Part shown: piece by piece, positions 1-10,430 of the stretch | Position numbering within the stretch: the stretch's first letter is position 1 | How the letters are laid out: each line of letters opens with the position of its first letter | NCBI GenBank assembly: GCA_900074725.1 | Contig: LT598457.1 | Span: 310,001-374,000, forward strand | Source of the DNA: Lachancea dasiensis | Taxonomy: Eukaryota; Ascomycota; Saccharomycetes; Saccharomycetales; Saccharomycetaceae | DNA: 64,000 nucleotides | Reading direction: 5' to 3' | Notes under the pieces: generated by a model | Database searches by the model: none | What the model was told of the DNA's origin: nothing | The model's input: the letters and a program-made list of their open reading frames with translations, nothing else | Translations under genes and position numbers: made by a program

Positions 1-1595
1 ATTGTGATCAAGCATCCACTTATTATCCCAATAGCTGTTGCTAGTAGTGAACACCAAAACCAGTTTCCAAGGAATGCAGGCTGGTGGAGGACGTAAAATA
101 TTCCACTGAAACAAACGTTTGAAATTAGCGAGATTATAGTAATTGATGGAACAAACTCTGAAACCATTTGTCCAATTACAATTGAGGGAATCAGTTTTGT
201 AATAATAATGAGTAAAACCAGGGAGGCTGTTAATAGCGCTATTCCTGTTGCTATACTAGAATAGTCAAATCTTGCCCACAAATCTTTGCATGACTCCAAA
301 AAAAGTTGTTGATATTCATAAGCTTTAGAGCTGTCAAGAAGGGCGCTATTCCATAGTTCTTCTAATTCTTCTTTTTTCCTGGGATCATTAATAACTTTGC
401 TAACCTCGTTATAGTCCCTGATTTGGTTCACAGTAATGCGACGATAGCTATCCAGATCTTCTCCAGTACGAGCAATTTCCTCGATAGGCCAGCCTATATT
501 ATTGAATGGAATTGGTAAGCCGAGAAGAAGCGCGATGGAAGGGACTAGATCTATCTGGTGTACATGGCGGTAGCTTTCACCAAGAGAGGTTACATTGTAA
601 TATGACGAATCAAAATTTCTCCACATTTTTGGCTGTTTAGAGTAAAGCCATAGAGCAGCCTCTAATTCCGCTCTAGAATCGCCCCCATGATTACCAGTGT
701 GGTCCATACCGTGGTCTCCCATGACCACCAATAGAGTATCGTCATCAATCTTACCGCAAATCTGCTTTATGAAATCATTTGCTTGAAGCTGCTTCTCCTT
801 CATAGTGAAGTGATCTGGTCCATACTTGTGTCCGACATGGTCAATGCCTAACATATGTCCAATCAAGATGTCCCAGTTGCTGGACTTCGCTGCGTCCGCC
901 AAAAGATGCTGTTCAAAAAAGTCGATAACCCCATTGTCTACAGTGTCTAGATCCCACACGTTGAGCGACTCGAAAGGTTTACTAGAGGGAGAGAGAAAGG
1001 GCTTAAACAAGGCATCCCAAGTGTCGTCACCAGCAAAATAGACCGTCTTATTGTGGAGGTACATCTGCTTGATTATGTTGTCCTCCTCTATTACTGAGCC
1101 GTCAAAGTTAGATCCTGCATCTATAAAGGTCGGCAAAGATCCCGTCGTGAGGCCCTTTAGCCGCTGTAGAGTTGTTGTAGGAGGATCTGCCAAAAATTTC
1201 AGGAGGAGGGAAGAGCTCTCATTGCCGTATGTGTGGAAAACATCAAAGTTGTTGTGGTAATTGGGGTTATACTTATGATCGGCAGAATTGACGGGTATTG
1301 TAAAATCAAATCTTAGAGCATCTATCACTAATATCACGCATTTGCTGAATTTTTGTTCAGATAGCACATCAGTTGCAACGTCGTCCAGCACATTCCGCGT
1401 CAGTAAAAATCCTTTGGCGAAAAACATGATTGCAATGATCTGGAGAATGGCTAGCGAACCCATCAAATATATGTACAATCGATGAGTTGTTTTAAACCGC
1501 TGCAGACGTGACCAGTGAAGCCGTTTGTCCTCAATCGAGCTATTGAATATACTTTTCTTCACCCTCGTTTCATCAGACACATCTATTGGAGACAT
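1..1595 (-). CDS. GPI13: GPI ethanolamine phosphate transferase 3 (PIG-O family), partial
   Basis: The enzyme adds phosphoethanolamine to the third mannose of the GPI anchor in the ER membrane; this modification allows transfer of the anchor to protein. The frame is open from the ATG at 1595 to the window edge, so about 531 N-terminal residues of a protein of roughly 1000 are present and the multi-membrane C-terminal part is cut off. Visible features: a short cytosolic tail, one membrane anchor at about residues 41-65, the alkaline-phosphatase-fold nucleophile region with LVIDALRFDF (Asp92), the family stretch TTLQRLKGLTTGSLPTFIDAG, and the metal-binding DHGMDHTGNHGGDS near residues 290-305. 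The text LVPSIALLLGLPIPFNNIGWPI is typical of PIG-O rather than of the sister enzymes MCD4 and LAS21. Gene order (GPI13 near TPO1/FRA1/ISA1/HSP104) matches S. cerevisiae YLL031C. Confidence 0.95.
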   Translation of the reverse strand, partial: MSPIDVSDETRVKKSIFNSSIEDKRLHWSRLQRFKTTHRLYIYLMGSLAILQIIAIMFFAKGFLLTRNVLDDVATDVLSEQKFSKCVILVIDALRFDFTIPVNSADHKYNPNYHNNFDVFHTYGNESSSLLLKFLADPPTTTLQRLKGLTTGSLPTFIDAGSNFDGSVIEEDNIIKQMYLHNKTVYFAGDDTWDALFKPFLSPSSKPFESLNVWDLDTVDNGVIDFFEQHLLADAAKSSNWDILIGHMLGIDHVGHKYGPDHFTMKEKQLQANDFIKQICGKIDDDTLLVVMGDHGMDHTGNHGGDSRAELEAALWLYSKQPKMWRNFDSSYYNVTSLGESYRHVHQIDLVPSIALLLGLPIPFNNIGWPIEEIARTGEDLDSYRRITVNQIRDYNEVSKVINDPRKKEELEELWNSALLDSSKAYEYQQLFLESCKDLWARFDYSSIATGIALLTASLVLLIIITKLIPSIVIGQMVSEFVPSITIISLISNVCFSGIFYVLHQPAFLGNWFWCSLLATAIGIISGCLIT

Positions 1596-1904
1596 CGCCT
1601 CTTGGACTGGAACACTGTTTTTATCTATTGAGAAACAACTGATCGGAACCGGACATTATGTTTTCTTAACCCGAACAGCAACCAAATTAGCGATTTGACA
1701 ATTTAGTGAAGAGTGATGTTGCCCAATTCCTGCTTTGACATGGTGCCGAGCATCGTTCGGGAATAGGAATAACGAAAAATAATACAACTCGTATCTCTAC
1801 CTTTCGAATTCCTCCCATATTAGTACACTTTAAGCTACTTTCTATAAACTTCGAGCTATGCATACCATATAAAATAAAGGTTGAAAGCAAACATTGTCCC
1901 GAAT
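1596..1904. other. intergenic, GPI13 promoter side
   Basis: 309 bp between the stop of the zinc-cluster gene and the start of GPI13, both on the minus strand. It must hold the GPI13 promoter and the terminator side of the neighbouring gene's partner. No RNA gene or clear factor site was recognised; the short minus-strand ORF here shows no family resemblance. Confidence 0.5.
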
Positions 1905-4202
1905 TCATTGAGTTGTGAACTCTAAGATTTCTGGGTAACTTGCGGCTGAGCGAACGTCAGTGACATGTGAGCCTATGGCCTTTAACATCCGCTGAATATT
2001 TTTCAGCGATTCAATGCTAAGCTGTTGAATACCAACACTATAATATTTGGCGTATCCCGGTAGGCAACTTGTTGCGTAGTTACTCTTGGCTATGTCGTTC
2101 ATTGACATGGATTCGTACCTGTTTAAAGCTGAAAACAATTTTTTACAGTCAAGTAGCATCAAGAAATGACTGTTAAGCTGTTTCGCGGCTGGGACTAAAA
2201 ACTCCATTGCCATACAGTCATTCGTGGTCGATAAGATGCTTCGAAAGCTAGCCAAGATAGATTTTAAAAGCTGGAGCCTTTCGGGCTGTTTTGCGGTAAT
2301 AGAAAGGTTCAGGGAAAAGGAAAACCTCAGCGTCAGGCCATGAAGCACAAGCGTGACTCTATTGTACACGGGTGACATAGTATTCGCCAAAATGTAACGC
2401 ATAGGCTTTGGTGTTACTTCGAATAAATGTCCAAAAGAGTAGTCGTAATAACAGTTGAAGAGCGTTTTTACTATTCTTAAACAGTCAAACAAGTGGTCCT
2501 CGAAACTTTCAAAATGCTCAGCCGAGCAAGAATGTTTATATTCTTTCTCAAAGTAGAACATTAGAAGGGATGCGTTGGATAATTGCTTGACCAGTAGAGC
2601 AAAACGCGTTTGCAATACCGCAATTTGCTTGACTGATCCGATATTGATTGGAATTTGGCCGGCATTGCATAACAAGTGAAGGGGCAAATCTAGGTCGAGC
2701 TTGTTGATAGTGCTGGCTTCGGGGAAACCTTCTTTGAAAAAGAAACTCAGCCTTTCGTTCTCCTGAATTTTGTTTACTAAAAAGTCTTCGTTACTATGAT
2801 GAGATTCCTCAATATCGCATAGAGCCTCCATAAATTGATGATTTTTTAGAAGCATAATATGGTAATCCAGCTCTATCTGATCGTCCAATGGCAGCTCTTT
2901 TTGTGAGATGAGCCTGTAATCATCAAATACTCTTTGGTGGTCTGAAAATTGACGAATTTGATTTGCTTTGAGAAGTGAACTGCCTCCGTTCAGCGTATGT
3001 TCATGCAAGCTTATCGAGCACGTTGAGAGCCACAACTTCCGCCGGTACAGTTGCTCCTGTACAGTTGCGTTGGAATCATTTCGGGAGTTATTGACATCTA
3101 GTGCATTGTTGAAAAGATTGAGACTGATCGCCAGGTGCTCCAAGTCATTGAGCATCTCTTCCTCACCCATGCCGTCAACCATCCACATTTTGGGGTCTTC
3201 CAGGACTAATAGTTCACGCAGATATATCAAGCAACACAGTCTCATCTCTGTTGGGTTTTCGTAAATGTCGAGACACCGTTTGACTAGCCCCACAACGTCT
3301 CGAGAAACCGGATTTTCACATAACCATGCTTTCAATTCCTGTTGGTACGCTTCGTCTGCCTCCGCCCTTTCATTGGTAAGGCACAAGCACATGTACCCCA
3401 TTCGGCTAACAATAAGTAAGATGGCCAAGAATGGGAGCGCTTCTAAACGTTCGGCAGAGTCCACATTCAGATGAAGGGAACCATCTGAATTCGAAAGGAC
3501 GGTTTTTTCGAGAAAAAGCTCGAACCTCTGAATGTTGAGAACGGGCATTGCAGTGTAGACGTTCTGATAGAACTGTATTTTGTAGGACTCCACCGCCACC
3601 ATGGGTGGCAGTGCACTGGCTATTTCGCCCACCAATGAATTCAAGGTTGCACCGCCAACTGGAGACACGCTACCAGCAGACGGCGGGGCGCGTGGGAGTG
3701 CTAGGGCACGAGTTTGCGATTTCAAAACCTCATTGAAGAGCAGAGTAAGAGCAAACCAGACATGGCCCATGCTATTAGTGTTTGACTGGCTAGCTAGCTG
3801 GGGACCGCAGACAATTGCGGAAACTGCGAATTCAAAGACAAACGGGTCCTTCTCGAGATGAGAAGCAAGGCTCAGACTAGTCGAAAACTGGGCCTTCAGC
3901 GCGAGTCTTGGTGCCAAGATCGCATCAGCTGCAGCAGTCTGCGAGCGTGCTTGGGGCTGCCCGCTGTAGCTCGCACCCTCCGCGACCGGAGAGTAGCTGG
4001 GCATACGCCTCAGGTGTTTAGGGGGAAGCTCGTACACGCAGGGGATATTAAGCCGGGCGCAGCGCTCGCAGCGCGGCTTTTCTCGAGAACACCGACGTTT
4101 ACGCTGCCGGCAGCTTTTGCAAGTGAAGGTGGCCAATGGGACTTGGGTCGCAGCAGACGACTTGCTGACCATTGCATCTCGGGATCGAAAGTGGTGCAAC
4201 AC
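1905..4202 (-). CDS. Zn(II)2Cys6 zinc-cluster transcription factor, unknown target
   Basis: Predicted DNA-binding regulator of 765 residues (755 if translation starts at the second Met, 4172). The N-terminal binuclear zinc cluster has the expected six cysteines in CKSCRQRKRRC, CERC and IPCVY at about residues 28-55, followed by a basic linker. The rest, about 700 residues, has the helical, low-identity look of the fungal transcription-factor middle domain. I cannot assign an S. cerevisiae ortholog; none comes to mind between GPI13 and TPO1/FRA1 in that species, so it may be lineage-specific or lost there. It is divergent from TPO1 across a 1.48-kb spacer. A role in regulating that drug and polyamine exporter is possible but is only an inference from position. 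Confidence 0.85.
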   Translation of the reverse strand: MLHHFRSRDAMVSKSSAATQVPLATFTCKSCRQRKRRCSREKPRCERCARLNIPCVYELPPKHLRRMPSYSPVAEGASYSGQPQARSQTAAADAILAPRLALKAQFSTSLSLASHLEKDPFVFEFAVSAIVCGPQLASQSNTNSMGHVWFALTLLFNEVLKSQTRALALPRAPPSAGSVSPVGGATLNSLVGEIASALPPMVAVESYKIQFYQNVYTAMPVLNIQRFELFLEKTVLSNSDGSLHLNVDSAERLEALPFLAILLIVSRMGYMCLCLTNERAEADEAYQQELKAWLCENPVSRDVVGLVKRCLDIYENPTEMRLCCLIYLRELLVLEDPKMWMVDGMGEEEMLNDLEHLAISLNLFNNALDVNNSRNDSNATVQEQLYRRKLWLSTCSISLHEHTLNGGSSLLKANQIRQFSDHQRVFDDYRLISQKELPLDDQIELDYHIMLLKNHQFMEALCDIEESHHSNEDFLVNKIQENERLSFFFKEGFPEASTINKLDLDLPLHLLCNAGQIPINIGSVKQIAVLQTRFALLVKQLSNASLLMFYFEKEYKHSCSAEHFESFEDHLFDCLRIVKTLFNCYYDYSFGHLFEVTPKPMRYILANTMSPVYNRVTLVLHGLTLRFSFSLNLSITAKQPERLQLLKSILASFRSILSTTNDCMAMEFLVPAAKQLNSHFLMLLDCKKLFSALNRYESMSMNDIAKSNYATSCLPGYAKYYSVGIQQLSIESLKNIQRMLKAIGSHVTDVRSAASYPEILEFTTQ

Positions 4203-5680
4203 AACGAAGCTTGTGAAGTGTGGACCCTGGTCAGAGTTTGTATCGTTTGCGCCGGCTACAGCGCTGAGTGCCAGTTGTGGCCTTTGAAGTTGTTTTACAG
4301 AAAAACCTGCCGTGTGTCTCGCCGGTAAAGTACCTCTCCTACGTTGTACCCATCACATTCTATTTCTATGCGAAAACCGTTTGTGCTTTGTCGCTAGGCG
4401 GAAAGACGAAAATGGAATCACAACCGTGGTCAAACTGCACGGAAAATAAAGCGTTGTGCCTTTCGAGTCATTCTTCGCATTGTCAAAACCTGTGATAACT
4501 CGGTGACCTCTCGACACCCAATGTGTTGGGCCCCTCACTGTGCTTCTTGGGACAAGAAAAAAACCCACAAAAAAAATACAACCGCCTTCAGCTGTCCCTA
4601 ACCAATCCTCGGTTTCCCACACAATTGTTCGGTCGTTCATTGGGTGTTCTTGCGGTGCCTCGTGGACCTTACCGGCTGCACAGCTGACAACAACCAAGTG
4701 TTATCTATCTTCTTGGCGATACTGGATGCGTAGCGTATGTCTCAACTGGAGATGTCACCACAGCGAATCACTTGTCAGTCTCCCCATCAGCACTGGCTGT
4801 GTACCACCGCTGTCATCTGAAGGCACCCATTACTCACCGTTTTTGTGTCGGCGGCTTTCGATCTAGGCACGTGGGGCCATACGAAGCCTTCTGGTTAGCG
4901 TTCGATGGGCGTGCCTGGCCCGTGCCTAGTTAGGACGGCTTCACTTACGTCATGCACAAGCGGGAAAAAAATAGACGCCGCGGCGAACGTGATCCGACGG
5001 TCTGGGCGGGCCTGGAGCCGGGGCCAGCCTCTCCTGTGCACGTCCGAAATGGACCCGAGAGGTCACACCCGAACAAGCAAAAGATAAACACACGTCAGGC
5101 ACGCCGCACACGTGATCGGCCCGTGCACCAAAGCTTTTGGGACCCATACATCTTTGAGGCCGGCGTGTGCTTTTCTCTAGTCGTTTCTCGACCCGCGTGT
5201 TTGATTTTTTCCTCTTCTGCAATTGTTGGACGGAAACGGAGCGGTGTCTTCCGTCCGGACGGCACCATTTCCGTGCTGCCGTCGTCGCCTGCGCTGTTAC
5301 TAGCTGGCCTGCATACGAATGGCAGGCCACCAGCTATCTCACTAAAACCACTGGCTTTAGTTAGTGACACCTAGTGCATAAGTCAGCATCATATAAGTCT
5401 CTGGCCGCATCAGCCAAGTTCGACGGGTGTGTGTGTGTGTTTTTGTATGAGTGTATACCGCAATCTTACTTTTTTTGTCTGCCTTGCCGGTTATCTTTCA
5501 CATAAAAGCAGAAAGAAATCGAAGCTAGCGTTGAATCATTGACCTTCCATTCTCTGAGTGATCTTGGTTGATTGTGGAGTGTTGGCTACAGTAAAACAGC
5601 TTTGAAAGCTTCTTTTGCAGGAATACTAATAATAATACCGATACCCAGTCCTTGCTAATAGATTTCCATCTGCATTCCCC
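4203..5680. other. long divergent promoter between zinc-cluster gene and TPO1
   Basis: 1478 bp with no credible gene. Several overlapping ORFs in both directions have no family resemblance and reflect the GC-rich, stop-poor part at about 4900-5330. Visible items are a (GT)7 microsatellite at 5427-5440 and a TATAAG at 5392-5397, about 285 bp before the TPO1 ATG, which could be its TATA element. No Pdr1/Pdr3-type TCCGCGGA site was seen. Confidence 0.5.
5427..5440. repeat. (GT)7 microsatellite
   Basis: Seven uninterrupted GT units followed by a T run, in the putative 5' leader or promoter of TPO1, about 240 bp before its ATG. Confidence 0.8.
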
Positions 5681-7558
5681 ATGTCATCCACCGCACCATT
5701 GGTCAGCGCGTCGGAGAGCTCGGAAGCTAAGACAAGACGGTCGTCGGATCAGGGCAGCCATGGCGTTGACGGCCACTACTACATGGATGCCCGCAACACC
5801 AACAACGTCAGCCAGAACAAAACAACAAGCGGCGATGAGGCCGTTGGAGCACGTGACACGGGCTCGGAGCTGGACCCTCTGGTGTCGGCATCGCAGCCCA
5901 GCGAAGACGGCGACGACGAGTACGCGGACGTTGTGCAGAACCTGGAGGCCAAGGAGGCGGCCTCGCAAGCGGACCCGGACCTGGAGCTGATCAGAACCGG
6001 CACCAACGCCACCTCTGAAACGAGCGCCCGCATCAACAGACGTGTGAGTAGGTTTCTCAGTGGGTCGCACATGGAGCCCGAGAAGACAGGCATCGATTAC
6101 TCGAACTGCCTGCCCATGGGTGGCGACAGACCGTTCCCGCCCGTGTTGCCCGACCGTGAGCAGTTCGAGGTGGCTTTCGACGGTCCCAACGATCCCCTGC
6201 ACCCATACAACTGGCCCCATTCAAAGCGTGCATTCCTGTGTGCCTTGCTAGGTCTCAATGCTCTGAGTGTGGTGATGGGATCCTCTATTTTTGCCTCCGC
6301 AGTGACCCAGATTTGTGAGATTTACCATGTGGCCCAGGTTGTGGCTATTCTCGGTGTCACTCTGTTCGTGTTCGGGTTTGCTGCCTCTCCGGTCATTTAT
6401 GCACCTTTATCGGAGTTGTACGGAAGACAGAAAATGTTGATCATGTCTTCATTTGGGTATGTTTGTTTTACTTTTGCATGTGCTGTGTCCAAGGACTTGC
6501 AGTCCATCCTCATCACTCGGTTCTTTGCTGGTTTCATTGGCGCAGCTCCCTTGGCCATTGTTCCTGCTTGTATGTTCGACATGTATGACAACGAGAGTCG
6601 TGGTACAGCGGTGACTATTTTCGCCATGGGTGTCTTTATGGGTCCCATCCTTGCTCCCGTGTTCGGCTCGTACATTACACAATACACTACTTGGAGATGG
6701 ACTCAATACGTGACTGGTATGTTTGCCGGCGTGGTTACGCTCCTGTTGGCGTACTTCTACGAGGAAACGCATCATCCAACCATTCTAGTCAAGAAGGCAC
6801 GCAAGATGCGTGAACAAACCGGCAACTGGGGTATACGCGCCGCGCACGAAGACGCCGAGCTTTCGCTCAAGGACATTGCACAAAAAACCATTACCAGACC
6901 CATTTACATGTTGGTCACGGAGCCCATTCTCTTTTGCATCACTCTATACCATGCCTTCGTTTATGGTATCTTATATTTGATGTTGGAAGCTTATCCCATC
7001 GTCTTCGAAGGCAAGTATCACTTTTACAAAAATGGAGAATTGCCTTACATTGCCCTTCTCGTCGGTATGGGTGTGAACGCAGTGTACAACGTTTACGAAG
7101 AGAAATTTTACATCCGTCAAGTGCGTGCCAATGACGGTAAGCCTCTACCGGAAGCTCGTTTGAGAACCATGGTTATCGCAGGTGTTGTGTTCCCCATTGG
7201 TATCCTCTGGTTCTGTTGGACAGGTAACTATCCTGACAAAGTCCACTTTATGGTTCCCACTGTTGCAGGTAGCTTTATCGGATTTGGTTTGATCGGGATT
7301 TTCTTGCCTTGTTTCAACTACTTGATCGACTCTTACCTATTTTTGGCTGCTTCTGCCATCGCTGGTAACACGTTCATGAGATCTGCCTTTGGTGCCAGTT
7401 TCCCTCTCTTTGCTGGCTTCATGTTTGAAAACATGGGCGTTAATTGGGCAGGTTTGTTGCTAGGTCTTTTTGCCCTGGCAATGATACCAGTGCCATTGCT
7501 ACTCATGAAGTATGGTAAGCAGTTAAGACAGAGATCCAAATTCGCATTTGTGTTGTAA
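5681..7558 (+). CDS. TPO1: polyamine/drug:H+ antiporter of the MFS (DHA1) family
   Basis: Plasma-membrane exporter of polyamines and a range of drugs and weak acids, 625 residues (S. cerevisiae Tpo1 is 586). The long hydrophilic N-terminal tail (about residues 1-170) is Ser/Thr/acid-rich and likely cytosolic. It ends in the Tpo1-typical stretch [17 protein letters not shown]. About twelve membrane spans follow from residue ~180, with the DHA1 signature PLSELYGRQ between spans 2 and 3 and the conserved [13 protein letters not shown] loop after span 6. The C-terminal half retains [24 protein letters not shown]. The resemblance is to TPO1 rather than TPO2-4 or QDR. In S. cerevisiae the order is FRA1-TPO1-ISA1; here TPO1 lies on the other side of FRA1. 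The first 400 bp are noticeably more GC-rich than the rest of the gene. Confidence 0.93.
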   Translation: MSSTAPLVSASESSEAKTRRSSDQGSHGVDGHYYMDARNTNNVSQNKTTSGDEAVGARDTGSELDPLVSASQPSEDGDDEYADVVQNLEAKEAASQADPDLELIRTGTNATSETSARINRRVSRFLSGSHMEPEKTGIDYSNCLPMGGDRPFPPVLPDREQFEVAFDGPNDPLHPYNWPHSKRAFLCALLGLNALSVVMGSSIFASAVTQICEIYHVAQVVAILGVTLFVFGFAASPVIYAPLSELYGRQKMLIMSSFGYVCFTFACAVSKDLQSILITRFFAGFIGAAPLAIVPACMFDMYDNESRGTAVTIFAMGVFMGPILAPVFGSYITQYTTWRWTQYVTGMFAGVVTLLLAYFYEETHHPTILVKKARKMREQTGNWGIRAAHEDAELSLKDIAQKTITRPIYMLVTEPILFCITLYHAFVYGILYLMLEAYPIVFEGKYHFYKNGELPYIALLVGMGVNAVYNVYEEKFYIRQVRANDGKPLPEARLRTMVIAGVVFPIGILWFCWTGNYPDKVHFMVPTVAGSFIGFGLIGIFLPCFNYLIDSYLFLAASAIAGNTFMRSAFGASFPLFAGFMFENMGVNWAGLLLGLFALAMIPVPLLLMKYGKQLRQRSKFAFVL

Positions 7559-7954
7559 CATATTCAGCTCTCACACTTTTCTGTTTTTAGTATTAATACG
7601 TGTGTAAGCAGAGAACATTTTAATTCATTCAGATATCCAATAGACAGAAAGACATGGGGTCCGGAGTGCACAAGGTACCTCTATACAGATGATGATCTTG
7701 TTTAAGGAACTATTTCACGCACACGCCACAGAGGACATTGACGCTTAAGCGGCTATACACCTATATAAGCTACATCACATTGCTAGAGTTCTAGTGTCAT
7801 TAATAACGATAAATAGGTGTAAAAGATAAAAAAATAAACGAGATTAAATAGTTAACGTCTCACATATTCACAACCCTCCATATGTCAATGCTATAGGTGA
7901 AACCTCAACACGTTCCCTTATCTGTCAATTCAATAAGGTATTAGCATCATAAAA
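7559..7954. other. intergenic TPO1-FRA1
   Basis: 396 bp containing the TPO1 3' end and the FRA1 promoter, AT-rich towards FRA1. No RNA gene or definite regulatory site recognised. Confidence 0.5.
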
Positions 7955-10129
7955 ATGACGACGAAGCAGAGCACACTGAATTTGAAAAACTCCCTCTCTT
8001 CTATGAACACATATGGCAATCCCCATAGCTCGCCGCTGTCGCCACCAGGCAGACCGGCCAGGCCATGTGCAAACTGCACATGTTCCCCGGGCCTTCTGTC
8101 AAGGCAAAACCGTAAATCTTCGCGCTTGTTGAGACAAATGGAGCTGCGCAAGAGGCCCTCACTGAACGGTAGCGGAAATGGGTCCAGCAGGGATTCTGTG
8201 TATTCGTCTGACACCATATGCCAAGCCAAAAATGTAAACACATCTGAGCGTCTTTTAGAACTGAGACGCAAGATGGCTAGCCACGAACTGTGCTGCTATA
8301 TTGTCCCAAGCGAAGACGAGCACCAGAGTGAGTATGTCTCCTTAGCGGATCAGAGGCGTTCATTTATCTCCGGTTTCACGGGCTCCGCCGGTGTGGCTTG
8401 CATTACGCGCGATCTGCTCAACTTCAACAGTGAACATCCAGAAGGAAAGTCTTTGCTCAGCACTGATGGTCGCTATTTCAACCAGGCTTCTCAAGAACTC
8501 GACTTCAATTGGACTTTGCTCAGACAGGGCGAAGACTCCTTGACTTGGCCCGAATGGTGTATTTTAGAGGCTTTGGAGATGTCTGAGGCGCTAGGAGGTC
8601 AAGAAACTAGGATTGGTATTGATCCAAAGCTAATTAGCTACGATCAAGTCACGAAATTCAAGAAAATAATAAATGATAAGATGGAAAACGCCCAAGGTCG
8701 TGTGTCCCTAGTTCCTGTCAGTGAAAATCTCATTGATCAAATTTGGGGTCAATTTGAGGCCGTGCCTGTGAGGGAAGCAAATGACTTAGTGCTATTGAGC
8801 TCACACTACACAAACGAATCTTTCAAACAAAAGAGAGACCGCATTTTGTCATATCTGCACGAAAAGCAGCCAGGATGTAAGACATTATGCGTTTCTACTT
8901 TAGATGAGATATGTTGGTTATTAAATTTGAGAGGTTCCGATATCGAGTACAACCCCGTTTTTTACTCCTACGTACTCTTGAAGGGTAGCGAAACTATTTT
9001 GTTTACCGATGACCCATATGATGATAAAATTAAACAATATTTCGAAGAAAACCATATCACTGTTGAGCCTTACTCCGAAATTTGGAATCAGCTATCCTCT
9101 ACCGCTGGTGCTTACTCTCAGGCGAGGGAATCAGTCGCGATTGCTTCTGGAGCCTCCTGGGAAATTGTTCGCAATCTTGCCGACACGCTTTTCAAACAGA
9201 TCCAATCTCCGGTCGAGCTTTTCAAATCTGTCAAGAACGAGGTGGAAATTTCTAACGCACATGCCGCACAAGTGAAAGATGCCGTATGTCTCGTTCAATA
9301 TTTCTCTTGGCTGGAAGATCAGCTGGTTTCAAAGGAAGCTTTGGTAGACGAGTTCAAAGCAGCCTCTAAGCTGTTAGAGATCCGAAAAACGCAACGAAAT
9401 TTTATGGGCAATTCATTCGAAACCATATCTTCTACTGGGTCTAATGCCGCTATAATACACTACTCGCCAAGCGAAGAAAATTCATCGATGATTGATCCAA
9501 CGCGAATTTACCTATGTGACAGTGGCTCCCAATTCATGGAAGGTACAACGGATATCACAAGAACCTTGCATTTCAGCAAACCTTCTCAAGAAGAGATTCA
9601 AAATTACACTTTGGTGTTGAAAGGCAACCTTGCCTTAGAAAGGTTGGTTTTTCCCGAAGGAACGTCCGGCTACAGCATTGATGTGATTGCTAGGCAGTTT
9701 TTGTGGCAACATGGCTTGGACTACAGACATGGTACAGGGCATGGAGTAGGGGCGTTCTTGAACGTACATGAAGGACCGATAGGCATCGGCATCAGGCCCC
9801 ATTTGCAGAACTTTCCCCTTGAGTGTGGTAATATAGTCACCAATGAACCAGGATTTTACAAAGATGGCGAGTATGGTATCCGCATAGAGAACGATATGTT
9901 GGTCCGGAGAGCTGAGGGCCTCCAGTTCGGAGAACGCAAGTTTTTGAAGTTTGAGAACATAACTTTAGTGCCTTATTGCAGGAAGCTCATAAATGCGAGG
10001 ATGCTAACGGCTGAAGAGAAATCGCAAATAAATGCTTATCATAAGAAAATATGGGCGAGCGTCGTACCTTTTATTCAGCCCCAAAGCATAACCTACAGGT
10101 GGTTGAAGCGTGAAACAGCAGCTCTATAA
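7955..10129 (+). CDS. FRA1: aminopeptidase P-like iron regulator
   Basis: Member of the M24 (Xaa-Pro aminopeptidase P) family. In S. cerevisiae, Fra1 works with Fra2 and the glutaredoxins Grx3/4 to pass the mitochondrial iron-sulfur signal to Aft1 and restrain the iron regulon. The protein has 724 residues (S. cerevisiae 749). The N-terminus carries the Fra1-specific RPARPCANCTCSPGLLSRQNR block (about residues 33-53), then two creatinase-type N-domains and the catalytic pita-bread domain. Metal-site residues can be seen in CDSGSQFMEGTTDITRT (two Asp), HGTGHGVGAFLNVHEGP (His), TNEPGFYKDGEYGIRIEN (two Glu). ISA1 lies immediately downstream on the same strand, so two iron/Fe-S genes are neighbours, as in S. 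cerevisiae apart from the displaced TPO1. The ATG at 7955 gives the expected MT-K-ST start. Confidence 0.93.
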   Translation: MTTKQSTLNLKNSLSSMNTYGNPHSSPLSPPGRPARPCANCTCSPGLLSRQNRKSSRLLRQMELRKRPSLNGSGNGSSRDSVYSSDTICQAKNVNTSERLLELRRKMASHELCCYIVPSEDEHQSEYVSLADQRRSFISGFTGSAGVACITRDLLNFNSEHPEGKSLLSTDGRYFNQASQELDFNWTLLRQGEDSLTWPEWCILEALEMSEALGGQETRIGIDPKLISYDQVTKFKKIINDKMENAQGRVSLVPVSENLIDQIWGQFEAVPVREANDLVLLSSHYTNESFKQKRDRILSYLHEKQPGCKTLCVSTLDEICWLLNLRGSDIEYNPVFYSYVLLKGSETILFTDDPYDDKIKQYFEENHITVEPYSEIWNQLSSTAGAYSQARESVAIASGASWEIVRNLADTLFKQIQSPVELFKSVKNEVEISNAHAAQVKDAVCLVQYFSWLEDQLVSKEALVDEFKAASKLLEIRKTQRNFMGNSFETISSTGSNAAIIHYSPSEENSSMIDPTRIYLCDSGSQFMEGTTDITRTLHFSKPSQEEIQNYTLVLKGNLALERLVFPEGTSGYSIDVIARQFLWQHGLDYRHGTGHGVGAFLNVHEGPIGIGIRPHLQNFPLECGNIVTNEPGFYKDGEYGIRIENDMLVRRAEGLQFGERKFLKFENITLVPYCRKLINARMLTAEEKSQINAYHKKIWASVVPFIQPQSITYRWLKRETAAL

Positions 10130-10430
10130 TGAGAATAGAGAGATAATAGGCCACAAATAGCCAAGCTGATGATATATACACAATTAAGATGTTTAATTTT
10201 GCAAAAATGTTCAAGACAGTGTGGCGTGGGAGTTATGTGTTCACGTATCCATTTAACCTTACTATTTTGTGACTATTGATTCCATAGGCCATAGTCACTC
10301 TAATTGGCTCATCGCTCCGAGCATTCGTTAATCATGATTTTGACTGGTTATTAATTAAATAAAGTAGAGTCCTTTCTTGAAAGACAGTAATTCCAATACC
10401 ATACTGCCTTTTGAACGAGACTTGACAAAG
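10130..10430. other. intergenic FRA1-ISA1
   Basis: About 300 bp, AT-rich, holding the FRA1 3' end and ISA1 promoter. The ISA1 frame is open back to an upstream ATG at 10377, which I regard as non-initiating. Nothing else recognised. Confidence 0.5.

Noticed and set aside
3858-4328. 156-codon plus-strand ORF opposite the zinc-cluster N-terminus
   Set aside because: Lies antisense to a well-supported domain; a shadow frame.
4353-5374. Overlapping ORFs of 90-140 codons on both strands between the zinc-cluster gene and TPO1
   Set aside because: Mutually overlapping, biased Arg/Pro/Ser/Thr composition from GC-rich sequence, no domain resemblance.
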